A stretch of 48,288 nucleotides of DNA from Pseudoalteromonas sp. S2755 (lineage in GTDB: Bacteria; Pseudomonadota; Gammaproteobacteria; Enterobacterales; Alteromonadaceae), in the NCBI RefSeq assembly GCF_005886535.1, contig NZ_PNDS01000003.1, positions 1-48,288 of the forward strand. The letters are read 5' to 3'. Position numbers and translations under genes: made by a program. This document shows positions 1 through 10,660 of the stretch, one piece after another. Position 1 is the stretch's first letter, and each line of letters opens with the position of its first letter. The notes under the pieces are model-generated. The model did not search any database. It was not told the DNA's origin and saw only the letters and a list, made by a program, of their open reading frames with translations.

Positions 1-21
1 CAGCGTAGCGCCCCGTGTCAG

Positions 22-80
22 TGGGGTCGCATTATAGGGCGATCCGATTTTAGTGCAACCCTTTTTTTAAAGAAAATTGC
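22..80 (-). promoter_or_regulatory. rrn P1-type promoter reading out of the left edge
   Basis: On the minus strand there is TTGCAC (53-58), a 16-nt spacer and TATAAT (31-36). After the -10 the sequence reads GCGACCCC, then ACTGACACGG from the likely start base at 22. Spacing, 16-nt spacer and initial transcript match the P1 promoters of enterobacterial rRNA operons. An A/T-rich stretch upstream of the -35 (about 59-80) fits an UP element. An rRNA operon should therefore begin just left of the window on the minus strand. In E. coli yrdA also lies next to an rRNA operon. The rRNA genes themselves are not visible. Confidence 0.85.
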
Positions 81-211
81 GAAAAAACGTTTGTTCGAGC
101 AAAAATGAAGCGAAACGCTTATTTTTGACACTTTTACTTATCTTTTTGCAGTTTTTTCGTACTAGAGTTTTACAATTCAACACTCTACACTAGTGACACA
201 AGACACGAAAG

Positions 212-757
212 ATGAGTAATCTAGACATGCTTAGAAGTTATAAAGGTAAATTCCCGCGCTTGGCACAAGGCGTTTATATTGATGAATCATCCGTTTTGGT
301 CGGTGATATAGAAATTGGCGAAGACAGCAGCGTTTGGCCATTGGTTGCAGCCAGAGGCGATGTGAACTACATCAAGATAGGGAAACGAACCAATGTTCAA
401 GACGGCAGCGTACTGCACTTAACAAGAAAAAGCGCTTCAGTACCTGACGGTTACCCGCTTATTATTGGTGATGATGTGACTGTTGGTCATAAAGTCATGT
501 TGCATGGTTGCAAACTTGGTAATCGTATTCTTGTGGGTATGGGTGCAATTATTATGGATAACGTCATCGTAGGAGATGACGTTATTATTGGTGGTGGTGC
601 ACTTGTCCCGCCTAATAAAAACCTTGAGTCCGGTTTTTTATATGTCGGTAGTCCGGTAAAACAAGCCAGACCCCTCACCGAACAAGAACTACAATTTTTA
701 AAAGTGTCCGCCCAAAATTACGTGGAGCTGAAAGATGAATATTTAGAGGAAAGCTAA
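212..757 (+). CDS. yrdA: Gamma-class carbonic anhydrase-like hexapeptide protein
   Basis: The product (181 aa) is a left-handed beta-helix protein of the YrdA/gamma-carbonic anhydrase family. Repeated hexapeptide turns run from about residue 20 to 150, with the family signature around ARGDVNYIKIG (47-57). The metal-ligand type histidines lie in VLHLT (near 69) and VGHKVMLHGC (near 92-97). Family members bind a divalent metal as trimers in the cytoplasm; carbonic anhydrase activity is not certain for this subgroup. The start has only a weak ribosome site (GAAAG). The last 15 bases overlap the convergent DUF1488 gene. Its own promoter must lie in 100-211, back to back with the rRNA promoter. 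Confidence 0.92.
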   Translation: MSNLDMLRSYKGKFPRLAQGVYIDESSVLVGDIEIGEDSSVWPLVAARGDVNYIKIGKRTNVQDGSVLHLTRKSASVPDGYPLIIGDDVTVGHKVMLHGCKLGNRILVGMGAIIMDNVIVGDDVIIGGGALVPPNKNLESGFLYVGSPVKQARPLTEQELQFLKVSAQNYVELKDEYLEES

Positions 758-976
758 GCTTATCTCTCCCGCCTCGTTAAACGCTTCATCCTCTATTAAT
801 TGCTCAGCCTGCATTTCATAATCGAATTGGTGCTGAGCAAAGTGCGCTATTGCGGCTTCCTGCTCAAGCTCGGTTGCAATTTTACAGCGGATCAGCTGAC
901 CACTGGCCATCGCCGTAAACGTTAATTCTCCCTGTTGATAACTGATGTCATCATTAAACAGTATTGCTTGGTTCAT
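743..976 (-). CDS. DUF1488 family small protein
   Basis: The product is a 77-residue acidic cytoplasmic protein of the DUF1488 type, which has no established function. It starts with [10 protein letters not shown], has a conserved aromatic and polar N-terminal half, and is rich in Glu and Gln toward the end. It overlaps the end of aroE by four bases (ATGA), so the two are almost certainly cotranscribed and translationally coupled. The same aroE-DUF1488 pairing occurs in other gammaproteobacteria. Its 3' end overlaps the convergent yrdA gene by 15 bases. No catalytic motif is visible. Confidence 0.85.
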   Translation of the reverse strand: MNQAILFNDDISYQQGELTFTAMASGQLIRCKIATELEQEAAIAHFAQHQFDYEMQAEQLIEDEAFNEAGEISLAFL

Positions 977-1791
977 ATTTCCCCTCTAATAAGCCTAAAT
1001 GTTTCGGACGTATCAGGCCTCATCCCTCGCCATTGGTAAAACGCTTCTGCGGCCTGCTCAACTAACATACCTATGCCATCTATCAATTGCGTTTGTTGAT
1101 TGTGTTGCGCCACCCAGTCTAAGAAACTTGTTTGCTGGTCGCTGTAGAACATATCGTAGGCAACTAAGCAGGATGTAATAACAGTAGGGCTAACGTCTGG
1201 CACCTCCCCTGTGATGCTCGATGAGGTGGAGTTAATCACAATATCGAAACCGATGTCGGGGGTATTGTTTAAGCCACACCCTGTAACCTCTCCATACGAG
1301 GCAAATTGCTTTGCTAGTTGCAATGCCTTTGACTCAGTACGGTTGGTCACGACGATCCGTTTTGCTCCGGCCTGAAGGAGCGGATAGATACAGCCTTTGG
1401 CTGCACCACCGGCACCAATCAATAGTACGGTAGCCCCCTCAAGTTTAGTTTGGTGTTTCACGAGATCTCGTACAAGACCTGCACCATCAGTATTGTCGCC
1501 TGTAATACTGCCATCTTGCTGTTTGATTAGGGTATTGACGGCACCAGCGAGCCTAGCTCGTTCGGTGAGGGTATCTGCAAAGGCAAATGCCTGCTCTTTA
1601 AAAGGTAAAGTCACATTCGCACCACAACCACCTTGGGCAAAAAATGTCGATGCAGTTTGAATAAAGGCATCTTCTGGTGCCAAAATAGCCTCGTATTCTA
1701 ATTGCTGCTGGCATTGCTGTGCGAATTGCGCATGGATTGCTGGCGATTTAGAATGTTTTATCGGATTACCGAATACCGCGTATTTGTCCAT
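973..1791 (-). CDS. aroE: Shikimate dehydrogenase (NADP+)
   Basis: The product (272 aa, normal length) reduces 3-dehydroshikimate to shikimate with NADPH in aromatic amino acid and chorismate synthesis. Visible motifs are the substrate-binding NPIKHSKSP (9-17), [10 protein letters not shown] (58-67) with the catalytic lysine, NTDGAGL near 100, the Rossmann glycine loop GAGGAAKG near 126-133, and the NADP-specific NRT near 150. The start [10 protein letters not shown] aligns with the family start, so it is well fixed. It forms a two-gene unit with the DUF1488 gene. Only 29 bases separate it from the divergent globin gene, so its promoter must overlap that gene. Confidence 0.97.
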   Translation of the reverse strand: MDKYAVFGNPIKHSKSPAIHAQFAQQCQQQLEYEAILAPEDAFIQTASTFFAQGGCGANVTLPFKEQAFAFADTLTERARLAGAVNTLIKQQDGSITGDNTDGAGLVRDLVKHQTKLEGATVLLIGAGGAAKGCIYPLLQAGAKRIVVTNRTESKALQLAKQFASYGEVTGCGLNNTPDIGFDIVINSTSSSITGEVPDVSPTVITSCLVAYDMFYSDQQTSFLDWVAQHNQQTQLIDGIGMLVEQAAEAFYQWRGMRPDTSETFRLIRGEI

Positions 1792-1820
1792 CGTTATAAG
1801 AGCGCCTTGAAAGAGTCATT

Positions 1821-2270
1821 ATGAAGCAGTTAATTAAACGTATCTTTAATAAAGATGCAACCGTAGAACAAACAAATAGTGCCCCCACTCCAGAAAAAAC
1901 ACCTTATGAAATCATTGGTGGAGAACAAGGCGCCCGCGATCTTGCCAACCGCTTTTACGATATTATGGCAACTGATCCCTATGCAAAGCCGCTTTACGAT
2001 ATGCATCCACAACCATTAGACAGGATCAGACAGGTATTTTTTGAATTTCTTTCTGGTTGGTTAGGTGGCCCAGATCTTTTTGCAGAGAAATATGGCCACC
2101 CACGTTTAAGAATGCGCCATATGCCCTTTCCTATCGACCAAGATTTACGGGATCAATGGATGCACTGTATGAATAAAGCATTAGACTTAGAGGTAGGAAA
2201 TCCATTATTAAGAGAAGGATTAAGGCAGTCCCTCGCTCAACTTGCGACACATATGATTAATCAAGAATAA
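1821..2270 (+). CDS. Group II truncated haemoglobin
   Basis: The product (149 aa) is a cytoplasmic haem protein of the truncated globin group II (trHbO) family, which binds oxygen and other small ligands. The globin core begins near residue 33 (IIGGEQGARDLANRFYDIM, with the B10-type tyrosine). It includes HPRLRMRHMPFPI, carrying the proximal F8 histidine, and DQWMHCM, with the conserved G8 tryptophan. A 30-residue polar N-terminal tail precedes the core. The neighbouring chemoreceptor on the same strand has a haem-c motif, and hemF follows, so a link to oxygen or NO handling is plausible but inferred. A TATAAG at 1795-1800 could be its -10. Confidence 0.93.
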   Translation: MKQLIKRIFNKDATVEQTNSAPTPEKTPYEIIGGEQGARDLANRFYDIMATDPYAKPLYDMHPQPLDRIRQVFFEFLSGWLGGPDLFAEKYGHPRLRMRHMPFPIDQDLRDQWMHCMNKALDLEVGNPLLREGLRQSLAQLATHMINQE

Positions 2271-2375
2271 AACTAAAGTATTAGTTGATTAAAATTACAC
2301 GGCTATTTTGCGCTAGGTCAAACCCCGTTCTTGAGTAGAGATGCATAATTACTGTTCTAATTATGAACAGGTGCG

Positions 2376-3983
2376 ATGCGTGTGAAATCTATTCAACATA
2401 AAATTTATGCGTTACTGGCAGTGACGGGTGTCCTCGTTTTGATTGCCAGTATCCTCAGTAGTAGCAGTCAACAAAAGACTCTTGCTGAAGAAACAGTTGA
2501 AAGTAACATTAGGTTACTAGCAGATAATTACTTTGACTCTATCAATACTATGATGCTGACAGGCACCATGGCAAACCGTGAAATTTTGAGTGACAAAATT
2601 CGTAATCACCCTAATATCGAAGATGCTCACATTATCCGCTCCGAGCAAGTTAATAAGCTTTACGGTCCTGGTAATGCAAATCAAGCACCTAACTCTGAAG
2701 CTGAGTTTGATGCATTGAATGGGAAAGAAACCTTAGTTATAGAACAGCGCGATGGTAGTCGTATCATGACTTACTTAAAGCCAATGATAGCCAAGGAGGA
2801 CTATAAAGGAACCAACTGCTTGGGTTGTCATCAGGCACAGGAAGGAGATGTGCTCGGTGTTGTGCGGATCAGTTACTCTTTGGATGATATTGATAATACG
2901 GTACACACTAATACATGGTTTAGCACTGCGCTTCTCTCTACTATCTTTATTACCACCTTTGTGATTTTAGGCGTACTTTTTAGGAAGCTCTTTATAGTGC
3001 GACTAAAAACGCTGGGCCGAACCATGCGCCTCGCAACGACGAACAAAGACTTATCATTACGAATAGACGACCAAGTCGATGACGAGCTTGGACGCTTGGC
3101 GATTAACTTCAATAAAATGATGGATAGCTTTAAAGACAATATTGCGCAGTTATCCAACTCTTCAAAAATACTTATTCACTCAGCAGAATCTATATATGCT
3201 TCAGCGGAAACTACCGAGCAGGCCATTCAAGAGCAAAAACAAGGGACGGACTCTGTTGCAGCCGCAATTAATGAGCTTGAAAGCTCTTCAAGTGAAGTAA
3301 AAAATACCACCCACTTTGCATCAGAAAAGTCTGATAGCAGCAATCACCTCGCAGAGGAAAGCATGGCTGTTGCTAATCATACTGAGCAAAGTATCAACCA
3401 ATTAGCACAAGATGTAAGGCAGGCTGCAGAACAAGTTTCTCAGCTTCAAGCACAAACTCTTGAAGTGGGTAAAGTACTCGAAGTGATCAGTAGTATCGCG
3501 GAGCAAACCAATCTCTTAGCGCTTAATGCAGCAATAGAAGCCGCACGCGCAGGGGAAGCAGGTAGAGGGTTTGCAGTTGTTGCCGACGAAGTCAGAACAC
3601 TTGCTACACGTACCCACGACTCAACCGATGAAATCAAACGTACTATCGATAAGCTACAGTCCGAGGCACAGCAAACCGTGGCAGCAATGAGTGCTTCTTG
3701 CGAAGAAGCAGATGATCGTGCACAGCAGGTCAAGAAAGTAGCCCAAGCGCTTAAAGACATCTCGACGCAGATGCACGAAATTAATGCCTTAAACCTGCAA
3801 ATTGCCGATGCCACTGAGCAACAAAACTTGGCCGCTGAAGAAATCAATCGTAGCGTAGTGGCGATTAGCGATAATGCTGAGCGCTCGTTAGTTGATGCCC
3901 ATGGCTCTAAACAGATCAGTGAAGAGTTGCTCACCCTTGCACGAGATTTAGATGAGCAAGTACGCGGATTTAAATTAAACTAA
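2376..3983 (+). CDS. Methyl-accepting chemotaxis protein with periplasmic c-type haem site
   Basis: The product is a 535-residue transmembrane chemoreceptor that signals to CheA/CheW. Transmembrane helix 1 is at about 10-28 and helix 2 at 183-204. The periplasmic domain between them carries CLGCH (148-152), a covalent haem-c attachment motif. HAMP follows (about 205-258), then a coiled-coil signalling domain with the conserved hairpin tip ([19 protein letters not shown]). No C-terminal CheR/CheB tether is present; the protein ends RGFKLN. Haem-c chemoreceptors of this layout sense redox state, oxygen or NO in other bacteria; the ligand here is unknown. AGGTG lies only 2 nt before the ATG, so a start at the GTG two codons later is possible. 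Confidence 0.93.
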   Translation: MRVKSIQHKIYALLAVTGVLVLIASILSSSSQQKTLAEETVESNIRLLADNYFDSINTMMLTGTMANREILSDKIRNHPNIEDAHIIRSEQVNKLYGPGNANQAPNSEAEFDALNGKETLVIEQRDGSRIMTYLKPMIAKEDYKGTNCLGCHQAQEGDVLGVVRISYSLDDIDNTVHTNTWFSTALLSTIFITTFVILGVLFRKLFIVRLKTLGRTMRLATTNKDLSLRIDDQVDDELGRLAINFNKMMDSFKDNIAQLSNSSKILIHSAESIYASAETTEQAIQEQKQGTDSVAAAINELESSSSEVKNTTHFASEKSDSSNHLAEESMAVANHTEQSINQLAQDVRQAAEQVSQLQAQTLEVGKVLEVISSIAEQTNLLALNAAIEAARAGEAGRGFAVVADEVRTLATRTHDSTDEIKRTIDKLQSEAQQTVAAMSASCEEADDRAQQVKKVAQALKDISTQMHEINALNLQIADATEQQNLAAEEINRSVVAISDNAERSLVDAHGSKQISEELLTLARDLDEQVRGFKLN

Positions 3984-3999
3984 GTGAACCGCTAAAAGC

Positions 4000-4025
4000 A
4001 AAAAAGGAGCCGCGGCTCCTTTTTT
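4000..4025. terminator. Bidirectional terminator between chemoreceptor and hemF
   Basis: This is a perfect 26-base palindrome: six A, the GC-rich core GGAGCCGCGGCTCC, and six T. It sits between the convergent ends of the chemoreceptor gene and hemF, and reads as an intrinsic terminator on both strands. Confidence 0.9.
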
Positions 4026-4031
4026 ACTCTA

Positions 4032-5526
<1,495 letters not shown>

Positions 5527-5530
<4 letters not shown>

Positions 5531-6093
5531 GGTATTTCCACTATCTTTTGACATGATTTCTGCGGGCATTGTAGCACAGCTTTACCCGCTCGGGTTTTCT
5601 CCACTAGCACGGGCCAATGACACTCAGGGCAAGCCTGCTCTACAGGCGTAGCGTTCAAGGTATACTTACAACTTGGATACGTGTCACAACTATAAAAGTG
5701 TTTACCAAACTTATTTTTACGCTGAATTAGATTACCTTTTTGACATTTTGGACACGCGGGTAAGGCCACCGAGGGTGGTGCATCTTCATGACCAATATAG
5801 TGGCAATCAGGATACCCCGTACAGCCGATGAACATGCCATAGCGGCCATTTTTTATCACTAGATCTTTGCCACATTCAGGGCAAGCCACATCTTCTAGTA
5901 CTTTAATTACATGACTATCATGATGTGCTAAAGGGCGAATATAATCACAAGTTGGGTAGCTAGCGCAGCCAATAAATGGACCATTTTTACTGTTTTTGAT
6001 TACCAGCTCAGAGCCACATTCTGGGCATACTTCATACTCTTTTTCTAATGCATGTTTGTCTGCATTAAATAATGCATGGTCTATTTTACTCAT
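5527..6093 (-). CDS. yrdD: Topoisomerase-type C4 zinc-finger protein
   Basis: The product (188 aa) consists almost wholly of tandem zinc ribbons like those at the C terminus of DNA topoisomerase I. Four units start at CPECGSEL, CPECGKDL, CPKCQKGN and CPECHWPV. The first three are complete, with the CxxC...C(x)5-6C pattern and the F/Y-IGC-YPxC core; the fourth is degenerate. There is no topoisomerase catalytic domain, and this is normal for YrdD. It probably binds single-stranded nucleic acid, but its role is not established. It is the first gene of the yrdD-tsaC-hemF unit and its stop overlaps the tsaC start. Confidence 0.92.
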
Positions 6094-6129
6094 CGCTTTA
6101 CCACCGCCCCCTTGTGCAAGTATGCGCCT

Positions 6130-6157
6130 AATATAATCGCCTTGTTTTTAGGGTCAA
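6130..6157 (-). promoter_or_regulatory. Predicted sigma70 promoter for yrdD-tsaC-hemF
   Basis: On the minus strand TTGACC (6152-6157) is followed by a 16-base spacer and TATATT (6130-6135). It lies about 40 bases upstream of the yrdD start. It is the only good promoter match in the gap between smg and yrdD. Confidence 0.6.
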
Positions 6158-6232
6158 GGAAATGATGGAAATTCCCCCTGCGAATACTTGATATCCGCAT
6201 TTTTAACGAAGCAAGAAGCGTTATTTGAAAGG

Positions 6233-6264
6233 CGGTAAGTTGAAGTTTTGACCTCAACTTACCG
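6233..6264 (-). terminator. Stem-loop after smg, probable terminator
   Basis: There is an 11-bp perfect stem (6233-6243 with 6254-6264) and a 10-base loop, located just downstream of the smg stop. The minus-strand tail has only a short T run (CCTTTC), so termination may be weak or factor-assisted. Confidence 0.55.
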
Positions 6265-6291
6265 AAAGAAACTTATCGTGCTAGAGCAGAG

Positions 6292-6765
6292 CTAATGAAC
6301 TACAGATGCAGGCTCGGTAAAAATCAGATCTTCCATCTGCGCATAAGCATGCTCTTTACCCGGTACATTAAATAGCACCATTAGTATCACCCACTTTAAA
6401 TCATCTAGGCTCATATAGGTTTTATCCAAGGCGAATAAGCGATCCATCACCATCTCTCTGGTGGTACTGTCAATCACTCCGACTTGTTCCACAAACATTA
6501 AAAAACCACGGCTCTCAACATCTAGCATATTGCATTCGCTATCGGTGTAAATCCGCGTTGCATGGTCCGGTTTAGCATTTAAATAGGGGTTTTCGTCACT
6601 GTGTTGTAAATCTGCAAGTTGCTCAAGCCAATCAAGCGCTTTGTATATTTCGCCTTGATTAAAGCCGGCGCGAAGGAGTTCATCGGTGAGTTCGTTTTGT
6701 TCGACAAAGATTTCTGCCTCACTGTGAATATAGTTCTCAAATAAATACATTAAAATATCAAACAT
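6292..6765 (-). CDS. smg: Smg family protein (DUF494)
   Basis: The product (157 aa) is an acidic cytoplasmic protein of the Smg/DUF494 family, starting [12 protein letters not shown] and ending with the conserved [18 protein letters not shown] region. Its molecular role is unknown, but smg next to dprA is a long-conserved arrangement in gammaproteobacteria. It starts 4 bases after the dprA stop, so the two are cotranscribed, with AAGAAG just before the ATG. Confidence 0.95.
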   Translation of the reverse strand: MFDILMYLFENYIHSEAEIFVEQNELTDELLRAGFNQGEIYKALDWLEQLADLQHSDENPYLNAKPDHATRIYTDSECNMLDVESRGFLMFVEQVGVIDSTTREMVMDRLFALDKTYMSLDDLKWVILMVLFNVPGKEHAYAQMEDLIFTEPASVVH

Positions 6766-6769
6766 CTTC

Positions 6770-7852
6770 TTAACCCCTCGCGAGTTTTATGTAGCCGTCG
6801 AGTACACGCTCTACTTTATCTTCGAGTTCTAGGTCCAATAGTCTGGCAATCACCTGCTCTACTGGCCACTGGGTCCTTTGCGTTAAAGTGTCTACAGTCG
6901 TCACCTCAAAGCCAAGGTTTTCTAATACGGGACATTGCTCCTCTTTTTGCTCCCCTATTTCTATACTATATAGACTGTTTTCACAAAAAAAGCTCACTTC
7001 TTCCAAAATATCCTCAATATTTTCGGTGAGTTTTGCCCCTTGCTTAATCAGGTAATGACAACCGCTACTTAATCGATTTTTAATCGAGCCTGGGATCGCA
7101 AACACTTCTTTGTTTTGCTCCAGTGCATAGCGTGCGGTGATCAGCGAGCCACTTTTTACTTCGGCTTCAACCAACAAAACACCCAAAGATAAACCCGAGA
7201 TTATGCGATTACGCCGTGGAAAGTGATTACTATTTGCTTGAGTGTTTGGTAAAAACTCACTGACTACCAAGCCATGCTGTACGATGTCTTCATAAAGCCG
7301 TTGATGGCGTTTGGGGTAAACAACATCAACACCTGTCCCTAGCACGGCAATGGTTCCTCCTTGAGCATCAAGTGCACCTTGGTGCGCTGCGCCATCAATC
7401 CCTCTTGCCATACCCGATGTCACCACCAACCCCGAGCGACTTAAGCCCTGTGCAAATTCATGTGCAAGCCCAAGCCCAGTTCGCGTTGAACTGCGACTAC
7501 CAACAACCGCAATTTGTGGTTGCTTTAATAACGCAATATTCCCTCGGCAAAATAGTACTAAAGGAGGGTTACAGATCTCTTTAAGTTGCTCGGGGTATTC
7601 AGGAGAAAACAAAGATACAATATAAATTTTCTGACGTTGACAGTAAGCCTGTATGTGCTCGATACGAGACCAATCTGTGCTCGCTAAGTTAGTAGCAACA
7701 TGTTCTTGCAGCCCAAGCTTACAAAGCTCAACTTGGCTTAATGTGAATAACTGCGCAAGGGGGACTTGATTAAGTAATGCAGTGATGGTTTTGATACCCA
7801 GCCCTTGGCACAGGCTTAATGCCAAAGCTTGAGCTAGTTTAGCTTGTTTCAT
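6770..7852 (-). CDS. dprA: DNA-processing protein DprA (Smf)
   Basis: The product (360 aa) loads RecA on incoming single-stranded DNA during natural transformation. It has an N-terminal helical region, a central Rossmann-like DprA domain with [36 protein letters not shown] and [12 protein letters not shown], and a C-terminal winged-helix-like segment (residues about 295-360). I start it at the ATG at 7852, preceded by AAGGAG at good spacing; a GTG 27 bases upstream would also be open but lacks a ribosome site. The ribosome site lies inside a stem-loop (7857-7888), which suggests translational control. The gene is cotranscribed with smg. Confidence 0.95.
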   Translation of the reverse strand: MKQAKLAQALALSLCQGLGIKTITALLNQVPLAQLFTLSQVELCKLGLQEHVATNLASTDWSRIEHIQAYCQRQKIYIVSLFSPEYPEQLKEICNPPLVLFCRGNIALLKQPQIAVVGSRSSTRTGLGLAHEFAQGLSRSGLVVTSGMARGIDGAAHQGALDAQGGTIAVLGTGVDVVYPKRHQRLYEDIVQHGLVVSEFLPNTQANSNHFPRRNRIISGLSLGVLLVEAEVKSGSLITARYALEQNKEVFAIPGSIKNRLSSGCHYLIKQGAKLTENIEDILEEVSFFCENSLYSIEIGEQKEEQCPVLENLGFEVTTVDTLTQRTQWPVEQVIARLLDLELEDKVERVLDGYIKLARG

Positions 7853-7856
7853 ACTC

Positions 7857-7888
7857 TCTCCTTGAGTTTGCTGACTCACTCAAGGAGA
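7857..7888 (-). promoter_or_regulatory. Stem-loop enclosing the dprA ribosome-binding site
   Basis: An 11-bp perfect inverted repeat (7857-7867 with 7878-7888, 10-base loop) lies between the LysM gene and dprA. On the minus-strand transcript the 3' arm contains the AAGGAG that serves the ATG at 7852. No U-tract follows, so a simple terminator is less likely than an attenuating RNA structure. Confidence 0.55.
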
Positions 7889-7899
7889 AATTTTACCAC

Positions 7900-9039
7900 T
7901 TAGTTACTGGCAGTTTCCTTGAGTGCTTGTACATGATCACCAACGCGGATCGGCTCCGAAGTTTCGACAACCATAGCGTAGCTTAAGTCTTCATACACTT
8001 TAAAGACCATCAGCTCACCGACTTTTTCCTTTGGCATATGCCAAACTACGCTATCGTCATCGTTTTCCTCACCAAACCAAGATCCCATTTCGGTGATCAG
8101 TTTGTCGAGTCGTGATGCATCTTCAATATAGCGCGGACCGTGCTGGCTTTCTATAACTGTAGGTGATTGCCTCACGATATCAAGGACATGCCCCTCTTTT
8201 AGCTGTGCTTTACTCCCCACATCCAGCACGACTACACTCATGGTACTAAACTCTCTGAGCTTATTATCGCTCGCAATAATACGGCCCACAGTTTGCTGCT
8301 CAGGGCGAGACATAGAAAACTGTGCCGGAAAGATTTGTCCGGTAGATATGGGTAGCACGATATCCCCGGCTCTAACTTCTTGCTTTGCAACTTCCAACTG
8401 TAGCTTTGCCGGACGTCCCGCCACGATATCCCCCTGCTCAACCACATGGCCAGAACCAACTAATACGGCTTCCAAGCCAAGTAATTGTTGGCTGTCTAAG
8501 GTACGGTAGGTTTCACCACGACGATAGATGGCATAGTGCCCACCTTTGACTAAATCAGCTTTAACGTACAAAAGGTGACCCGGAGTCGCATTTTTAATAT
8601 TGCGATTGGCTCCCAGTACAATTGGACTATCTGAAAATTCCGACTCAGAAAGTGCTTGCTCGAAACGCAAAAAAGGTTCCATGATGGGGAGTGGTAAGGT
8701 AGGAATGGCAGATGCTTTTTGGTTAACAATACGCGTATGCGGTGACAATTTCTTCACGCCTTTGTCTAACACCAGCATAGGATTACCATTTTCATCGTAA
8801 AGTAGCTTAAGACTGTCTCCCGGATAAATCAGATCTGGGTTTTGAATACTAGGGTTCCACTGCCACAACTGCTTCCACTTCCATGGCGAACGTAAGTACA
8901 TTTTTGAAATATCCCACAAGGTATCGCCTTTTTTCACCACATAACGCTGCGGCGCATCTGCTTTTACAGATAAAGTGTCCGCTTTCACGGAGAAAATTGA
9001 GCAGCCAGCGAGTATTAATGCAGCAATCGGATATTTCAT
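7900..9039 (-). CDS. Exported LysM-domain protein
   Basis: The product (379 aa) has one LysM peptidoglycan-binding domain near residues 32-80 (YVVKKGDTLWDISKMY ... NPDLIYPGDSLKL) and a long C-terminal region of no known fold. The N terminus is an export signal, but its type is unclear. LAGC at 10-13 resembles a lipobox, though the hydrophobic stretch before it is short; cleavage after VKA (18-20) by signal peptidase I is the alternative. A LysM gene divergent from def and upstream of dprA-smg is common in this group. A role at the cell wall is inferred only from LysM. AAGGA precedes the ATG. Confidence 0.88.
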   Translation of the reverse strand: MKYPIAALILAGCSIFSVKADTLSVKADAPQRYVVKKGDTLWDISKMYLRSPWKWKQLWQWNPSIQNPDLIYPGDSLKLLYDENGNPMLVLDKGVKKLSPHTRIVNQKASAIPTLPLPIMEPFLRFEQALSESEFSDSPIVLGANRNIKNATPGHLLYVKADLVKGGHYAIYRRGETYRTLDSQQLLGLEAVLVGSGHVVEQGDIVAGRPAKLQLEVAKQEVRAGDIVLPISTGQIFPAQFSMSRPEQQTVGRIIASDNKLREFSTMSVVVLDVGSKAQLKEGHVLDIVRQSPTVIESQHGPRYIEDASRLDKLITEMGSWFGEENDDDSVVWHMPKEKVGELMVFKVYEDLSYAMVVETSEPIRVGDHVQALKETASN

Positions 9040-9166
9040 GATGGCTTCCTTGTGGTTATTTTTGGTTATTATCCACCAAAACCTGTTAAAGGGGAACTTG
9101 AATGGCTAAAATAAGACCATACACTAGCTTACAACAGCTTACACGATAAATTGATTTAGGGTAATC

Positions 9167-9679
9167 ATGGCCATATTAGAAGTTTTAAAGTTTCCAGACG
9201 AGCGTTTACGCACCGTTGCACAGCCTGTAGCAGAGGTTAATGACGAAGTACGTCAAATAGTTAAAGACATGCTGGAAACGATGTACGATGAAAACGGTAT
9301 CGGCCTTGCGGCTACGCAAGTTGATATTCATCAGCGAATCGTCGTTATTGACGTTTCTGAAGAGCGCAACGAGCCGCGCGTATTAATCAACCCAGAAATA
9401 ACCAAACGCGATGGTTCAACTGTGAGTGAAGAAGGTTGCTTGTCTGTGCCATATTCATACGCAAAAGTAGATCGCGCTGAAACTGTCACTGTGAAGGCAA
9501 CAAACGAACATGGTGAAACGTATGAGTTAGACGCCGATGGCTTACTTGCCGTTTGTATTCAACACGAATTAGACCATTTAGTTGGTAAGCTATTTATCGA
9601 TTACCTATCACCACTAAAGCGTGATCGTATTCGTAAGAAGCTTGAAAAAGAAGCTAAGTTCGCTGCAAAGCAAGCTTAA
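9167..9679 (+). CDS. def: Peptide deformylase
   Basis: The product (170 aa, standard length) removes the formyl group from the N-terminal methionine of new proteins. The three metalloprotease motifs are present: [18 protein letters not shown] with the metal-binding cysteine, and [12 protein letters not shown] with the HExxH-type histidines. It heads the def-fmt-rsmB-trkA series; AGGG lies before the ATG. Pairing with fmt makes an enzyme pair that adds and removes the formyl group. Confidence 0.97.
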   Translation: MAILEVLKFPDERLRTVAQPVAEVNDEVRQIVKDMLETMYDENGIGLAATQVDIHQRIVVIDVSEERNEPRVLINPEITKRDGSTVSEEGCLSVPYSYAKVDRAETVTVKATNEHGETYELDADGLLAVCIQHELDHLVGKLFIDYLSPLKRDRIRKKLEKEAKFAAKQA

Positions 9680-9712
9680 CCAATCTCCAACTAACTGACT
9701 TTAGGGTATTTC

Positions 9713-10660
9713 GTGAGTAATCCTTTGCGTATCGTTTTCGCAGGCACGCCTGATTTTGCAGCGCGCCACCTTGACGCTCTTATACAATCACATCATGACG
9801 TCGTGACAGTGTACTGCCCACCCGACCGCCCAGCAGGACGCGGGAAAAAGCTCAAAGCATGTGAAGTAAAAGTGTTAGCACAAGAGCACAACCTGCCAGT
9901 GCTACAACCGCAATCATTAAAAACATCGGAAGCACAGGCAGAACTCGCTGCACTTGATGCCGATGTCATGGTTGTTGTCGCCTACGGAGTATTATTACCA
10001 AAAGCCATTTTAGATACTCCTCGACTAGGTTGTCTAAATGTTCATGGCTCAATTTTACCACGATGGCGAGGCGCTGCACCCATTCAGCGTGCCATTTGGG
10101 CTGGCGACAATGAAACTGGCGTGACCATCATGCAAATGGACGAGGGCCTAGATACCGGTGATATGTTGCACATCGCTCGCTGCCCTATTACAGCTACCGA
10201 TACCAGTGCAGATCTCTACAGCAAGCTTGCTGAACTTGGCCCTGACGCGCTTATTGATACGCTAGCACGCTTATCTGCGGGCGAGATCACGCCAGAAAAG
10301 CAAAACGATACGCTAGCAAATTATGCTAAGAAACTAAGCAAAGAAGAAGCCGACATTGACTGGCAGATGGAAGCTGCGCAAATTGAACGTAACATCCGCG
10401 CGTTTAATCCATGGCCGGTTTGCTTTACCAATATGGCGGGTAACAGCGTCAAGATTTGGCAGGCGAAGGTCGTTGACGAGCAAGGTGATGCAGGCCATGT
10501 GCTACGTGCAGACAAACACGGTATCGTAATTGCCTGTGGCACACAGGCATTGGAAATTCACACCTTACAACCACAAGGTAAAAAGCCCATGTCTGCACAA
10601 GACTTTTTGAATGGTCGAGCCGACTGGGTAGCAATTGGTGCTAAGGTTGGTGAAGCGTGA
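9713..10660 (+). CDS. fmt: Methionyl-tRNA formyltransferase
   Basis: The product (315 aa) transfers a formyl group from 10-formyltetrahydrofolate to Met-tRNAfMet for translation initiation. The N-terminal formyltransferase domain contains [15 protein letters not shown], the catalytic [17 protein letters not shown] and [10 protein letters not shown]. The C-terminal tRNA-binding domain begins near residue 205. The start is GTG, with TTAGGG upstream. Its stop overlaps the rsmB start by four bases (GTGA), showing translational coupling. Confidence 0.97.
   Translation: MSNPLRIVFAGTPDFAARHLDALIQSHHDVVTVYCPPDRPAGRGKKLKACEVKVLAQEHNLPVLQPQSLKTSEAQAELAALDADVMVVVAYGVLLPKAILDTPRLGCLNVHGSILPRWRGAAPIQRAIWAGDNETGVTIMQMDEGLDTGDMLHIARCPITATDTSADLYSKLAELGPDALIDTLARLSAGEITPEKQNDTLANYAKKLSKEEADIDWQMEAAQIERNIRAFNPWPVCFTNMAGNSVKIWQAKVVDEQGDAGHVLRADKHGIVIACGTQALEIHTLQPQGKKPMSAQDFLNGRADWVAIGAKVGEA

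Noticed and set aside
5531..5569. Longer tsaC from either upstream ATG
   Set aside because: The added residues are unconserved and inside yrdD; the GTG overlapping the yrdD TGA has the better ribosome site and gives normal length.
8941..9000. Repeated VKAD motif at the N terminus of the LysM protein as a recent tandem duplication
   Set aside because: The two copies use different codons, so there is no sign of a recent DNA-level duplication.
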